From Brevibacterium moorei (GTDB lineage: Bacteria > Actinomycetota > Actinomycetes > Actinomycetales > Brevibacteriaceae), in the NCBI RefSeq assembly GCF_024580735.1, contig NZ_JANIJX010000001.1, forward strand, positions 186,001 through 250,000: a DNA stretch of 64,000 bases, in the 5' to 3' direction. Of the stretch, positions 8,411 to 16,634 are shown piece by piece. The translations under genes were made by a program, and so were the position numbers. Positions within the stretch are counted from its first letter, which is position 1. Every line of letters starts with the position of its first letter. Below the pieces are notes generated by a model. The model ran no database searches. It was not told the origin of the DNA and worked only from the letters and a program-made list of their open reading frames with translations.

Positions 8411-9610
8411 TCAGCCCCCCGAAACGTCGAGTTCGGCCTCGGCCAGGTCGGCCCGGTGCTCCTCGTGCAGGGTCCGGGAGTCCAGCCATCCTTCGGGCAG
8501 GTGCGGCTTCTTCGCCCGCGAGGTCCGCCCGCGCGAACCCTCGGCGTCGGCACCCGGATAGGGGGCATCGAGGTCGAGGCGCTGCAACAGGCCGCGCAGC
8601 TCGTCCAGCGAGGACACCTTGGCCAGCTGCGAGCGCAGCTCCCCACCGACCGGGTAGCCCTTGAAGTACCAGGCGATGTGCTTGCGCAGATCGCGCACTC
8701 CCATGAATTCGTCCTGGTAGTGCTCCATCAGGTAGACGCCGTGCCGGTAGACGGTCTCGGCGACCATCCGCAGATCGGGGCGGATCCGCTGTTCGGAACC
8801 GCGCAGGGCATAGGCCAGATCGCCGAACAGCCAGGGTCGGCCCATGCAGCCGCGGCCCACCACGACGCCATCGCAACCGGTTTCGGCCATCATCGCCCGG
8901 GCGTCCTCGGCGGCGAAGATATCGCCATTGCCCAGGACCGGCACCCGGTCGCCGATGAGGTCCTTGAGGCGTGCGATCGCCTCCCAGTCGGCGTGGCCGG
9001 AGTACAGGTCGGCGGTGGTCCGCCCGTGCAGGGTGATGGCCGCGACCCCGGCCTCGGCGGCGATCGGGCCGGCCTCCAGGTAGGTCAGATGGTCCGCGTC
9101 GATTCCCTTGCGCATCTTGACGGTCACCGGTACATCGCGGCGGGAGGCCTCGCGCACGGCCGTGGTGACGATATCGGTGAACAGGTCGAGCTTCCACGGC
9201 AGGGCGGACCCGCCGCCCTTGCGGGTGACCTTGGGGACCGGGCAGCCGAAGTTCAGGTCGATGTGGTCGGCCCTGTCCTCCTCGACGACCAGCCGCACCG
9301 CCTGGCCGATGGTCTTCGCATCGACTCCGTAGAGCTGAATCGAGCGCGGGGTTTCGAAGGGCTCGTGGTGGATCATCCGCATCGTCTTGGGATTGCGTTC
9401 GACCAGGGCGCGGGTCGTGACCATTTCGGTGACGTAGAGGCCGGCTCCGTACTCCCGACACAGCCTGCGGAAAGCGGTATTGGTGATGCCGGCCATTGGT
9501 GCCAGGACGACGGGAGAGCTCAGCTCGATGTTCCCGATGCGCAAGGCCGGTTGCCGTCCGGGCGCGGCGGCCCCGGAGGATGCTTCGATGGTCTGATACG
9601 AGGTGGTCAC
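8411..9610 (-). CDS. dus: tRNA-dihydrouridine synthase (DusB-like)
   Basis: FMN-dependent enzyme that reduces uridines in the tRNA D-loop. The ~399-residue product carries the family opening LSSPVVLAPMAGITN, the active-site segment NFGCPVPKV with catalytic Cys123, and the phosphate-binding VLGNGDIF followed by CDGVVVGRGCMGRPW. Start placed at GTG 9610 because a GATAAT -10 hexamer ends 6 nt upstream, indicating a leaderless mRNA; a GTG at 9625 in the same frame is upstream of that -10 and would need another promoter. First gene of the dus-dgt-dnaG transcript, divergent from the thiamine-diphosphate enzyme. Confidence 0.93.
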   Translation of the reverse strand: MTTSYQTIEASSGAAAPGRQPALRIGNIELSSPVVLAPMAGITNTAFRRLCREYGAGLYVTEMVTTRALVERNPKTMRMIHHEPFETPRSIQLYGVDAKTIGQAVRLVVEEDRADHIDLNFGCPVPKVTRKGGGSALPWKLDLFTDIVTTAVREASRRDVPVTVKMRKGIDADHLTYLEAGPIAAEAGVAAITLHGRTTADLYSGHADWEAIARLKDLIGDRVPVLGNGDIFAAEDARAMMAETGCDGVVVGRGCMGRPWLFGDLAYALRGSEQRIRPDLRMVAETVYRHGVYLMEHYQDEFMGVRDLRKHIAWYFKGYPVGGELRSQLAKVSSLDELRGLLQRLDLDAPYPGADAEGSRGRTSRAKKPHLPEGWLDSRTLHEEHRADLAEAELDVSGG

Positions 9611-9616
9611 ACCCCC

Positions 9617-9622
9617 ATTATC
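9617..9622 (-). promoter_or_regulatory. -10 element for dus (leaderless)
   Basis: GATAAT on the minus strand ends 6 nt before GTG 9610. No good -35 at 16-18 nt. Spacing equals that seen at several other genes in this window. Confidence 0.45.
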
Positions 9623-9760
9623 CACCGCGCGTCAAATGCCCGTCTTAGTATGCGGATGAATCGCCGTACCAGCATTCGGACGGCGCCGTGAGCGGTCGGC
9701 GAGACGAACGTAGATTGATCGAAATCCTCCGCCGCATATCCCTTTTAGCAAGGAGTCCCT

Positions 9761-11419
9761 ATGACAAGCGCACCCTCTGCGCTGACCACGTCCGACCGGA
9801 TCTCGGCCGGCCACATGATGATCAAGGCCCTCGAGGCCCACGGAGTCGAGCGCGTCTTTGTCGTCCCCGGCGAAAGCTACCTCGACATGCTCGATGGGCT
9901 CTACGACTCCTCGATCGAAGCGGTTGTGTGCCGGCACGAGGGAGGAGCGGCCTATATGGCGGAGGCCGTCGGCAAGCTCACAGACACCCCCGGGGTGGCG
10001 ATGGTCACCAGGGGCCCCGGGGCCGCGAACGCTCATGTGGGCCTGCACACCGCCTGGCAGGATTCGACCGCCATGGTGCTCTTCGTCGGGCTCATCCCCT
10101 TCGAACACCGGGAGAAGGAGGCCTTCCAGGAATTCGATCCGAAGGCCTGGTTCGAGACCGGCGCCAAGCGCGTGATGGTCCTGGACCATCCGGAGCGCGC
10201 CAGCGAGATCGTTGCCGAGGCTATGTTCGCAGCGCAGTCGGGACGGCCGGGACCGGTGGTCGTCGGCGTCCCCGAGGACATTCTGCGGATGGGCAACGAC
10301 GGAGTCATCCACCCCACCATCCCGGTGGCCGAGGGCGGAATGACCGTGGATGACTGGAAGGCACTCAATGCCTCCCTGTCCAGGGCCGAGCGGCCCCTGT
10401 TCGTCTTCGGCGGCAACGATTGGGATACGGACACCGCACAGGACTTCACCGCCTGGCTCGAAACCCACAATCTGCCGGCGGCCGCCGAATGGCGCTGTGA
10501 GGGCACGGTCCCCTTCGACTCCCCCAGCTATGTCGGTCCGCTGGGCTACGGCCGGCCCAAGCAGACCAGGCGGCTCTTGGACGACTCGGACCTGTTGGTC
10601 TTCGTCGGCACGGTTCCCGGTGACGTCGTGACCGACGGGTTCCGCAACCGGCAGGCCTGGGACAAGGAGAACTTCATCGTCACCATCGACCCGGCGCTGC
10701 GCGGTCGGTCGGGCCCGGTGACCAAGCAGATCGTCGCCAAGCCGGCCTCCTTCGTCCGCGATCTGGTCAGGATGGACCTGCCGGTCCAGAACTCCTGGCG
10801 GGAATGGACCTCGGGGCTGCGCGCCGAACAGCAGGTCTTCGCCTCCCTGCCCGATGCCTCGACCGCGGGGCCGGCGACCATGGACGCCCTGATGGCGCAC
10901 CTGGTGCCGCGCCTGGACGCCGATGCGATGGTCACCTTCGGTGCCGGCGAGCACACCAACTGGGCACACCGGTATTTCCCGACCCGCGGCTACGCCTCGA
11001 TGATCTCGGCGCGCAATGGCTCCATGGGGTATTCGATCCCCTCGGCCGTGGCCGCCTCCCTGCTGTATCCCGAGCGCCAGGTGATCTCGATCGCCGGCGA
11101 TGGGGAGTTCCTGATGAACGGGCAGGAACTGGCAACGGCTTCCCAGTACGGTGCCCACCCGCTGGTCGTGCTCATGGACAACCAGGAGTACGGCACGATC
11201 CGCACCCACCAGGAACGCGAGTATCCGCACCGGGTCTCCGGGACTCAGCTGCACAATCCTGACTTCGCCAAGCTGGCCGAGGCCTACGGCGCCGTCGGGA
11301 TCCGCATCGAGCACAATGCCGACCTGCCCGCCGCACTCGACACCGCCTTTGCGACGATCGCCGAAGGACGCACCGCGCTCATCCACCTCGTCGTAGCCCA
11401 GCGGCAGAAGGCCTACTGA
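9761..11419 (+). CDS. Thiamine-diphosphate-dependent enzyme, acetolactate-synthase-like (orphan large subunit)
   Basis: A 552-residue member of the IlvB-like group of ThDP enzymes, which decarboxylate 2-oxoacids and may join the product to a second carbonyl. Domains in order: N-terminal pyrimidine-binding domain with the activating Glu60 in VCRHEGGAAYMAEA, central domain, and C-terminal pyrophosphate domain with the Mg/ThDP motif starting GDGEFLMNG (from residue 446). Substrate is not identifiable. No small regulatory subunit (IlvN) or ilvC is adjacent, and the gene is isolated by a divergent gene upstream and a terminator downstream, so biosynthetic acetolactate synthase is unlikely; a carboligase or decarboxylase of a side pathway is more probable. 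Start ATG 9761 follows AAGGAG at 6 nt. A possible -10 (TAGATT) lies near 9710. Confidence 0.85.
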   Translation: MTSAPSALTTSDRISAGHMMIKALEAHGVERVFVVPGESYLDMLDGLYDSSIEAVVCRHEGGAAYMAEAVGKLTDTPGVAMVTRGPGAANAHVGLHTAWQDSTAMVLFVGLIPFEHREKEAFQEFDPKAWFETGAKRVMVLDHPERASEIVAEAMFAAQSGRPGPVVVGVPEDILRMGNDGVIHPTIPVAEGGMTVDDWKALNASLSRAERPLFVFGGNDWDTDTAQDFTAWLETHNLPAAAEWRCEGTVPFDSPSYVGPLGYGRPKQTRRLLDDSDLLVFVGTVPGDVVTDGFRNRQAWDKENFIVTIDPALRGRSGPVTKQIVAKPASFVRDLVRMDLPVQNSWREWTSGLRAEQQVFASLPDASTAGPATMDALMAHLVPRLDADAMVTFGAGEHTNWAHRYFPTRGYASMISARNGSMGYSIPSAVAASLLYPERQVISIAGDGEFLMNGQELATASQYGAHPLVVLMDNQEYGTIRTHQEREYPHRVSGTQLHNPDFAKLAEAYGAVGIRIEHNADLPAALDTAFATIAEGRTALIHLVVAQRQKAY

Positions 11420-11434
11420 GCGCCGGTGGGACAG

Positions 11435-11477
11435 CGCGGCCCCGGTACGCCTGAACTTCAGGCGTACCGGGGCCGCG
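11435..11477. terminator. Bidirectional terminator, 21-bp arms
   Basis: Arms 11435-11455 and 11457-11477 are exact inverted repeats around one central base; the left arm begins CGCGGCCCCGG. Located between the convergent ThDP enzyme and gluD genes. No T-run on the plus side. Confidence 0.8.
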
Positions 11478-11492
11478 TCGTTCGCGCCGTGC

Positions 11493-12323
11493 TCAGCGCA
11501 CCGCTGTGCCCTTGGCGCTTTCGGTCTTGGCCGCCGTCTTGCGCTGCAGACGGCGTTCAAGCCAACTGGCCAGGCCCGCGATGAGCATGTTGAGAATGAT
11601 GAACAGGACCGCGCCGACGATGAAGGTCGGCAGCAGGTTCTGATAGTTCCGCCCGATCTGGTTGACCTGGTAGAGCAGGTCCTGATAGGTCACGATATAG
11701 CCCAACGCCGAGTCCTTGAGCAGGACGACCACCTGGGCGACGATCGTGGGCATCATCGCGCGGAAGGCCTGCGGCATGAGCACCAGGCGCATTGTCTGGG
11801 AATCGCGCAGGCCGATCGACATGGCCGCCTCCCGCTGCCCGCGTGGGACCGCGACGATTCCGGCCCGGATGATCTCCGCGAGCACCATGCCGTTGTACAG
11901 CGCCAGACCGCCGACGACGGCGACGAACGGAGTGGTGGAGAACATCAGGTACAGCGCGAAGATGAGCAGCAACACCGGCACGCCGCGGAAGAACTCCAGC
12001 AACGCGGTCGCGGGCACCCGGATCCAGGCCCGGCCGGATAGCCGCAGCAGGGCGAAGACCACGCCGATGACCAGGGCCAGCAGAGTCGCGATGACCGCCG
12101 CCTTGATCGTCGACCACAGACCCTTGAGCAGTGCCGCCTGGATCACCGAATAGGTGAAGGGGCTCCACTTGGCGCCGGTCAACTGGCCCGCCGCACCGAA
12201 CCGGTAGACGATATAGGCGATGATCCCCAGGATGGCCAGTGCGGACACGATCGACAGGATGACGTTGTTGCGCCGGCCCTTGGGCCCGGGCGCGTCGAAC
12301 AGCACGGTGGTGGGGGCGCTCAT
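11493..12323 (-). CDS. gluD: Glutamate-type ABC transporter permease
   Basis: A 276-residue inner-membrane permease of the His/Glu/Gln polar amino acid uptake family. It has a cytoplasmic N-terminus, an early TM helix, a variable region and then the binding-protein-dependent transport fold with the EAA-like loop AMSIGLRDSQTMRLVLMPQA that contacts the ATPase. The tail ends in a basic segment. ATG 12323 overlaps the stop of gluC as ATGA. Gene order on the minus strand is gluA-gluB-gluC-gluD, the same as the glutamate importer of corynebacteria; substrate is inferred from this synteny only. Confidence 0.88.
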   Translation of the reverse strand: MSAPTTVLFDAPGPKGRRNNVILSIVSALAILGIIAYIVYRFGAAGQLTGAKWSPFTYSVIQAALLKGLWSTIKAAVIATLLALVIGVVFALLRLSGRAWIRVPATALLEFFRGVPVLLLIFALYLMFSTTPFVAVVGGLALYNGMVLAEIIRAGIVAVPRGQREAAMSIGLRDSQTMRLVLMPQAFRAMMPTIVAQVVVLLKDSALGYIVTYQDLLYQVNQIGRNYQNLLPTFIVGAVLFIILNMLIAGLASWLERRLQRKTAAKTESAKGTAVR

Positions 12324-12982
12324 CGTACGATCACCCACTTCCTTTCCAGATACGTGAACAGTCTGCCCAGGATGAGCGAGAGCAGCAGATAGGAGACGGC
12401 GGTGGCCAGCAGGATCACGATGGTCAGATCGCCGCGCAGCTCGATCGCCCCGCGCATCGCGGAGATGAGTTCGCGGTTGTTGAACCCCGAGGCGATCGAG
12501 GTGTTCTTCAACATCGCGATAAGCACACTGCCCAGCGGCGGGATAACGGTGCGAAACGCCTGGGGCAGGACCACGAAGCGCAGCGTCTGGCCGAATTTCA
12601 ACCCGATCGACCGCGCGGCCTCGGCCTGGCCCACCGGCACCGTGGAGATCCCCGAGCGCAGGGTTTCGGCCACGAAGCACGAGGTGTAGGCGATCAGCGC
12701 CACCGTCGCCATGAAGAAGGAATTGATCCCCGCGTCCTTGCTGGCGCGGATCTCCAGGAACGGCAACCCGAAGACGCAGAAGAACATGACCAGGGTCAAC
12801 GGCGTATTGCGGACGACGTTGACATAGGCTGCGGAGGCCGCGCGCAGGACCGGGGTCGGAGAGACCCGCATGGCGGCGAGTACCGTACCGCCGAGCAGAG
12901 CGCCGACGGCGGTGATAAGGAAGAACTTGACGGTTCCCCACACACCCGAGGCGAAGAGGTCGAATAGTGCTGCAGTGTTCAC
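12320..12982 (-). CDS. gluC: Glutamate-type ABC transporter permease
   Basis: A ~220-residue partner permease for gluD, with about five TM segments and the EAA loop ARSIGLKFGQTLRFVVLPQA. GTG 12982 is chosen as the start because GAAGGT lies about 5 nt upstream and the product then begins just before the first TM segment; a longer frame would run into the gluB-gluC hairpin. It overlaps gluD by 4 nt, so both permeases are coupled in translation. Confidence 0.88.
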   Translation of the reverse strand: MNTAALFDLFASGVWGTVKFFLITAVGALLGGTVLAAMRVSPTPVLRAASAAYVNVVRNTPLTLVMFFCVFGLPFLEIRASKDAGINSFFMATVALIAYTSCFVAETLRSGISTVPVGQAEAARSIGLKFGQTLRFVVLPQAFRTVIPPLGSVLIAMLKNTSIASGFNNRELISAMRGAIELRGDLTIVILLATAVSYLLLSLILGRLFTYLERKWVIVR

Positions 12983-13014
12983 GTCTGACCTTCGGTGTCG
13001 ATTACGGAAAGGGG

Positions 13015-13059
13015 CCGTCCCCGGCCGGCCGGAGAGCATGCTCGGCCGGCCGGGGACGG
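13015..13059 (-). terminator. Intra-operon hairpin between gluB and gluC
   Basis: Perfect 17-bp arms (left arm CCGTCCCCGGCCGGCCG, 13015-13031; right 13043-13059) with an 11-nt loop lie between the binding-protein gene and the permeases. Such hairpins commonly stabilise or partly terminate the message so that the binding protein is made in excess. Confidence 0.65.
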
Positions 13060-13079
13060 TTCAGGTTGGGCAGTGGGCC

Positions 13080-13973
13080 TCAGTACCGGTCCACCTTGGG
13101 CATCTCCACTCCGTCGGTGGAGCCCAGGGTCGCCTCGAATGCCTGCTTCCAGACCCCGTCGTCCTCGGACTTCTCGATCGCATCGTTGACGGCACCGCGC
13201 AGTGCACTGTCGCCCTTTGGCAGGCCCACCCCGTAGGGCTCCTCGGAGAAGGGCTTGCCCACGACCTTGAACTTGCCGTCGGACTGCGCCGCATAGCCGC
13301 GCAGGATCGCGTCGTCGGTCGTCACCGCGTCCACCGATCCACTCTCCAGATCCGTCACACACTTGGAGTACGTGTCGTAGGTGACCAGCTGCGCCTTGGG
13401 GTAGTCGGATTTGATTCGCTGAGCCGGGGTCGAGCCGTCGACCGAGCAGACCTTCTTGCCGTCGAGGGATTCGGGCCCGGCGATGTCGGAATCGGCCTGG
13501 ACCAGCAAATCCTGGCCCGCGACGTAGTAGGGACCCGCGAAGTCGACGACCTTCTTGCGCTCGTCGTTGATCGTATAGGTCGCGATCACCAGATCGACCT
13601 TCTTGTTCTGCAGGAAGGGTTCGCGATTCGCCGAAACGGTCTCGACCCAGTCGATCTGATCGGGTCCGAAGCCCAGGGACGCGCCGATCATCTTGCCCAT
13701 CTCGATGTCGAAACCGGCCGGCACGTCCGACCCGGGAGTGACATTGCCCAGGCCGGGCTGGTCCTTCTTCACCCCGATCTTCAGTTTGCCCGCCTTCTTC
13801 GCAGCTTCCCAGGTCTTCGATCCGTCCAGCTTGACGTCGTCGGCGACTGTATAGGTGGGGGCGGCCGCGGAGCCGGATGCGCCGCCGGCATCGGGGGTGC
13901 CGGACTGGCCGCAGGCGCTCAAACCCAGCAGGGCGATGGCGGTTCCGGCGATGATTGTACTCAGGCGTTTCAT
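13080..13973 (-). CDS. gluB: Glutamate-type ABC transporter substrate-binding lipoprotein
   Basis: A 297-residue extracellular solute-binding protein (SBP_bac_3 family) tethered to the membrane. The signal peptide ends in lipobox LSAC with lipidated Cys21; a Gly/Ala/Ser-rich linker follows, then the two-lobed ligand domain with the family stretches GFDIEMGKMIGA and VDLVIATYTINDERK. Start ATG 13973 has AAGGAG 6 nt upstream. It lies between the ATPase gene and the permeases; a strong hairpin after its stop probably sets its level above that of the permeases. Confidence 0.93.
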   Translation of the reverse strand: MKRLSTIIAGTAIALLGLSACGQSGTPDAGGASGSAAAPTYTVADDVKLDGSKTWEAAKKAGKLKIGVKKDQPGLGNVTPGSDVPAGFDIEMGKMIGASLGFGPDQIDWVETVSANREPFLQNKKVDLVIATYTINDERKKVVDFAGPYYVAGQDLLVQADSDIAGPESLDGKKVCSVDGSTPAQRIKSDYPKAQLVTYDTYSKCVTDLESGSVDAVTTDDAILRGYAAQSDGKFKVVGKPFSEEPYGVGLPKGDSALRGAVNDAIEKSEDDGVWKQAFEATLGSTDGVEMPKVDRY

Positions 13974-14019
13974 CTGTTTCTCCTTCATTGGAATCGGTTG
14001 CGGGACGGGGTCGGGCCGA

Positions 14020-14790
14020 TCAGTGGCCGAGGATCTGGGCCAAGAACGTCTGCGCACGCTCCGAGCGAGGATTGGTGAAGAACTCCTCGGGCGTGCCCAC
14101 CTCCACGATCTGCCCATCGGCCATGAACACCACCCGATCCGCGGCCTTGCGCGCGAACCCCATCTCATGGGTCACCACCACCATCGTCATCCCCTCCTTG
14201 GCCAGGCCCACCATCACATCGAGGACCTCGTTGATCATCTCCGGATCCAAAGCCGAGGTCGGCTCATCGAAGAGCATCACCTTCGGCTTCATCGCCAAAG
14301 ACCGCGCAATCGCCACACGCTGCTGCTGCCCACCGGAGAGCTGCGCGGGATACTTCTGCGCCTGATGATCCACCCCCACCCTGGCCAACAACTCCATCGC
14401 CTCGGCCTCGGCCTGTGCCTTCGACAGCCGGCGCACCCGGATCGGACCCAGGGTCACGTTCTCCAGAATCGTCATATGCGCGAACAGATTGAACGACTGG
14501 AAGACCATGCCGACCTCCGAGCGCAGATTCGCCAACGCCGCGCCCTCGGCCGGCAGAGGCGCACCATCAACGGAAATCGTGCCCGACTCGATCGTCTCGA
14601 GCCGGTTGATCGTCCGGCACAGGGTGGACTTGCCCGACCCCGAGGGCCCGATCACCACCACCACCTCGCCGACATGGATGTCGAGGTTGATGTCGGTCAG
14701 GGCATGGAAATCGCCGTAGTACTTCTCAACGTGGTCGATGCTCACAAGGACGGGGCGGGAATCCTGATCACTGGTGGGGGTGTGGTCCAT
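14020..14790 (-). CDS. gluA: Glutamate-type ABC transporter ATPase
   Basis: A 256-residue cytoplasmic ATPase energising amino acid import. Walker [10 protein letters not shown] (residues 48-56), Q-loop [12 protein letters not shown], signature LSGGQQQRV, Walker [13 protein letters not shown] and the switch His in VVVTHEMGF are all intact. ATG 14790 sits 7 nt after a TAGTAT -10 element, so the operon mRNA gluABCD probably starts at the initiation codon. The gene is separated from upstream glyS by a terminator. Confidence 0.94.
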   Translation of the reverse strand: MDHTPTSDQDSRPVLVSIDHVEKYYGDFHALTDINLDIHVGEVVVVIGPSGSGKSTLCRTINRLETIESGTISVDGAPLPAEGAALANLRSEVGMVFQSFNLFAHMTILENVTLGPIRVRRLSKAQAEAEAMELLARVGVDHQAQKYPAQLSGGQQQRVAIARSLAMKPKVMLFDEPTSALDPEMINEVLDVMVGLAKEGMTMVVVTHEMGFARKAADRVVFMADGQIVEVGTPEEFFTNPRSERAQTFLAQILGH

Positions 14791-14797
14791 GACACTG

Positions 14798-14803
14798 ATA
14801 CTA
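14798..14803 (-). promoter_or_regulatory. -10 element of gluABCD (leaderless)
   Basis: TAGTAT on the minus strand, 7 nt before the ATG of gluA. A short palindrome CCACGTGT-like sequence lies immediately upstream at 14806-14814 and could be a regulator site; this part is weak. Confidence 0.5.
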
Positions 14804-14863
14804 AACCACGTGTGACGGATTTTACAGTTGGAGTACAGGTCGCGTGCAGGCCGGGCACAGACA

Positions 14864-14906
14864 CAGCGGGCCCCGGTATCCCGCTATGGGATACCGGGGC
14901 CCGCTG
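14864..14906 (-). terminator. Terminator of glyS
   Basis: Exact 19-bp arms (14864-14882, 14888-14906; left arm CAGCGGGCCCCGGTATCCC) around a 5-nt loop, just after the glyS stop. No T-run. Confidence 0.75.
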
Positions 14907-14921
14907 CAGCGTGGCGCCCGC

Positions 14922-16298
14922 TCAGCAGCCCAGGCCGGCTGCCAGATATGCCTCGACACGGTCCAGGGGAACGCGCTCCTGACTCATATCATCGCGCTTG
15001 CGAATCGTCACAGCCGCATCGTCGAGCGAATCGAAGTCGAAGGTGATGCAGTACGGGGTGCCGATCTCATCTTGCCGGCGGTACCGGCGGCCAATCGCGC
15101 CCGCGTCGTCGAAGTCGACGTTCCAGCGCCGGCGCAGGCGCGCGGCCAGCTCCTTGGCCTGCGGGGAGAGCCTCTCATTACGCGACAGCGGCAACACCGC
15201 GGCCTTGACGGGAGCCAGGCGCGGATCGAGTTTGAGCAGCACACGCTTGTCGACGCCGCCCTTGGTGTTCGGCGCCTCGTCCTCCGTGTAGGCGTCGACG
15301 AGGAAGGCCATCATCGAACGGGTCAGGCCGAAGGAGGGCTCGATCACGTACGGGGTGTAGCGCTCATTGGCCTGCTGGTCGAAGTACTGCAGCTTGGCAC
15401 CGGAGGCCTGGGAGTGATTGTTCAGATCGAAGTCGGTCCGGTTGGCCACACCCATCAGCTCACCCCAGGAGTTGCCCTGGAATCCGAAATCGTATTCGAT
15501 GTCGATGGTGCCAGCCGAATAATGGGCGCGGTCCTCCTTCGGAACGTCGAAACGGCGCATGTGCTCCGGGTCGATGCCCAGATCCACGAACCACGCCCAG
15601 CAGGCCTCGACCCATTCCTTGAAGTACTGCTCGGCCTCATCGGGCTTGGTGAAGAACTCGATCTCCATCTGCTCGAATTCGCGGGTGCGGAAGATGAAGT
15701 TACCCGGGGTGATCTCATTGCGGAACGCCTTGCCGATCTGGCCGATGCCGAACGGGGGCTTCTTCCGGGCCGAGGTGACCACGTTGTTGAAGTTCACGAA
15801 GATGCCCTGGGCGGTCTCCGGACGCAGGTAGGCCAGGCCGGACCCGTCGTCGACGGCGCCCAGGAAGGTCTTCATCAGGCCGGAGAACTGCTGAGGTTCG
15901 GTCCAGGCGCCGGGCTGGCCGGTCTCCGGATCATTGATGTCGGCCAGACCGTTGACCGGCGGATGACCGTGCTTGGCCTCATAGGCCTCGAGCAGGTGGT
16001 CGGCGCGGTAGCGCTTGTGGGTGTGCAGGGATTCGACCAGCGGATCGACGAAGGTCTCGACGTGCCCGGAGGCCTGCCACACCTCCTTGGGCAGAATGAC
16101 CGAGGAGTCCAGGCCGACCATATCGGCGCGCCCGCGCACGAAGGTCTGCCACCAGTTCGCCTTGATGTTCTCCTTGAGCTCGACGCCCAATGGGCCGTAG
16201 TCCCACGCGGACCGGGAACCGCCGTAGATCTCCCCCGCCTGGAAGACGAAGCCACGCCGCTTCGCCAGGGTGATGACGGAATCCAACTTCGATGCCAC
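14922..16298 (-). CDS. glyS: Glycyl-tRNA synthetase (dimeric, single-chain type)
   Basis: Charges tRNA-Gly in the cytosol. The 458-residue product is the alpha2-type class II enzyme: N-terminal [14 protein letters not shown] with the Gly-binding loop, motif 2 with [19 protein letters not shown], a central insertion, motif 3 near [11 protein letters not shown], and a C-terminal anticodon-binding domain. Start is GTG 16298, with GAGGAG 6 nt upstream. Divergent from the DEAD-box helicase across a 336-bp region; ended by the inverted repeat at 14864-14906. Confidence 0.96.
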   Translation of the reverse strand: MASKLDSVITLAKRRGFVFQAGEIYGGSRSAWDYGPLGVELKENIKANWWQTFVRGRADMVGLDSSVILPKEVWQASGHVETFVDPLVESLHTHKRYRADHLLEAYEAKHGHPPVNGLADINDPETGQPGAWTEPQQFSGLMKTFLGAVDDGSGLAYLRPETAQGIFVNFNNVVTSARKKPPFGIGQIGKAFRNEITPGNFIFRTREFEQMEIEFFTKPDEAEQYFKEWVEACWAWFVDLGIDPEHMRRFDVPKEDRAHYSAGTIDIEYDFGFQGNSWGELMGVANRTDFDLNNHSQASGAKLQYFDQQANERYTPYVIEPSFGLTRSMMAFLVDAYTEDEAPNTKGGVDKRVLLKLDPRLAPVKAAVLPLSRNERLSPQAKELAARLRRRWNVDFDDAGAIGRRYRRQDEIGTPYCITFDFDSLDDAAVTIRKRDDMSQERVPLDRVEAYLAAGLGC

Positions 16299-16634
16299 GA
16301 ATTTCTCCTCATGTCACGCTGCGGCCTGGCTGGCCGCACGCAGGTTCTCCCCAAGCCTACCGAAGAACCCACTGTGAGTTAGAACGCCCCCGAACGGGGC
16401 CCATCGGCGCAGGGCCCCGTGTAGACTTATCGGAGCACCCAAACCTATCCCGGGAACCCCGTCGTTTCGAAGCCGTCGCCCCTTGCGCGACCGGATCATC
16501 CGGCTGTTCCGATATAAAGGCCCCTTGTGCGTTGATGAGTGCACGCCGGCCTGTAGGTGATTTAAGGTCGGTCGCCAATCCAGTTCACTGCGACCAAGTG
16601 TGTGATGCGTTCAACGCCTGACGAAGGGTTCTTC
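16299..16634. other. 336-bp divergent intergenic region (glyS / DEAD-box helicase)
   Basis: No gene is seen. For the helicase, two possible -10 elements are TAGACT (16422-16427) and TATAAA (16513-16518), which would give leaders of about 200 or 110 nt. An 8-bp stem CGGGGCCC/GGGCCCCG (16395-16402, 16412-16419) precedes the first. On the glyS side a short stem TGCGGCC/GGCCGCA lies near 16320-16340 in its leader, and TAGGCT on the minus strand near 16360 may be its -10. A long leader is common for cold-inducible DEAD-box helicase mRNAs (inference). Confidence 0.4.

Noticed and set aside
9632..11560. Minus-strand frame of 642 codons opposite the thiamine-diphosphate enzyme
   Set aside because: It lacks a sensible start or ribosome site and any motif, and it would run through the terminator at 11435-11477.
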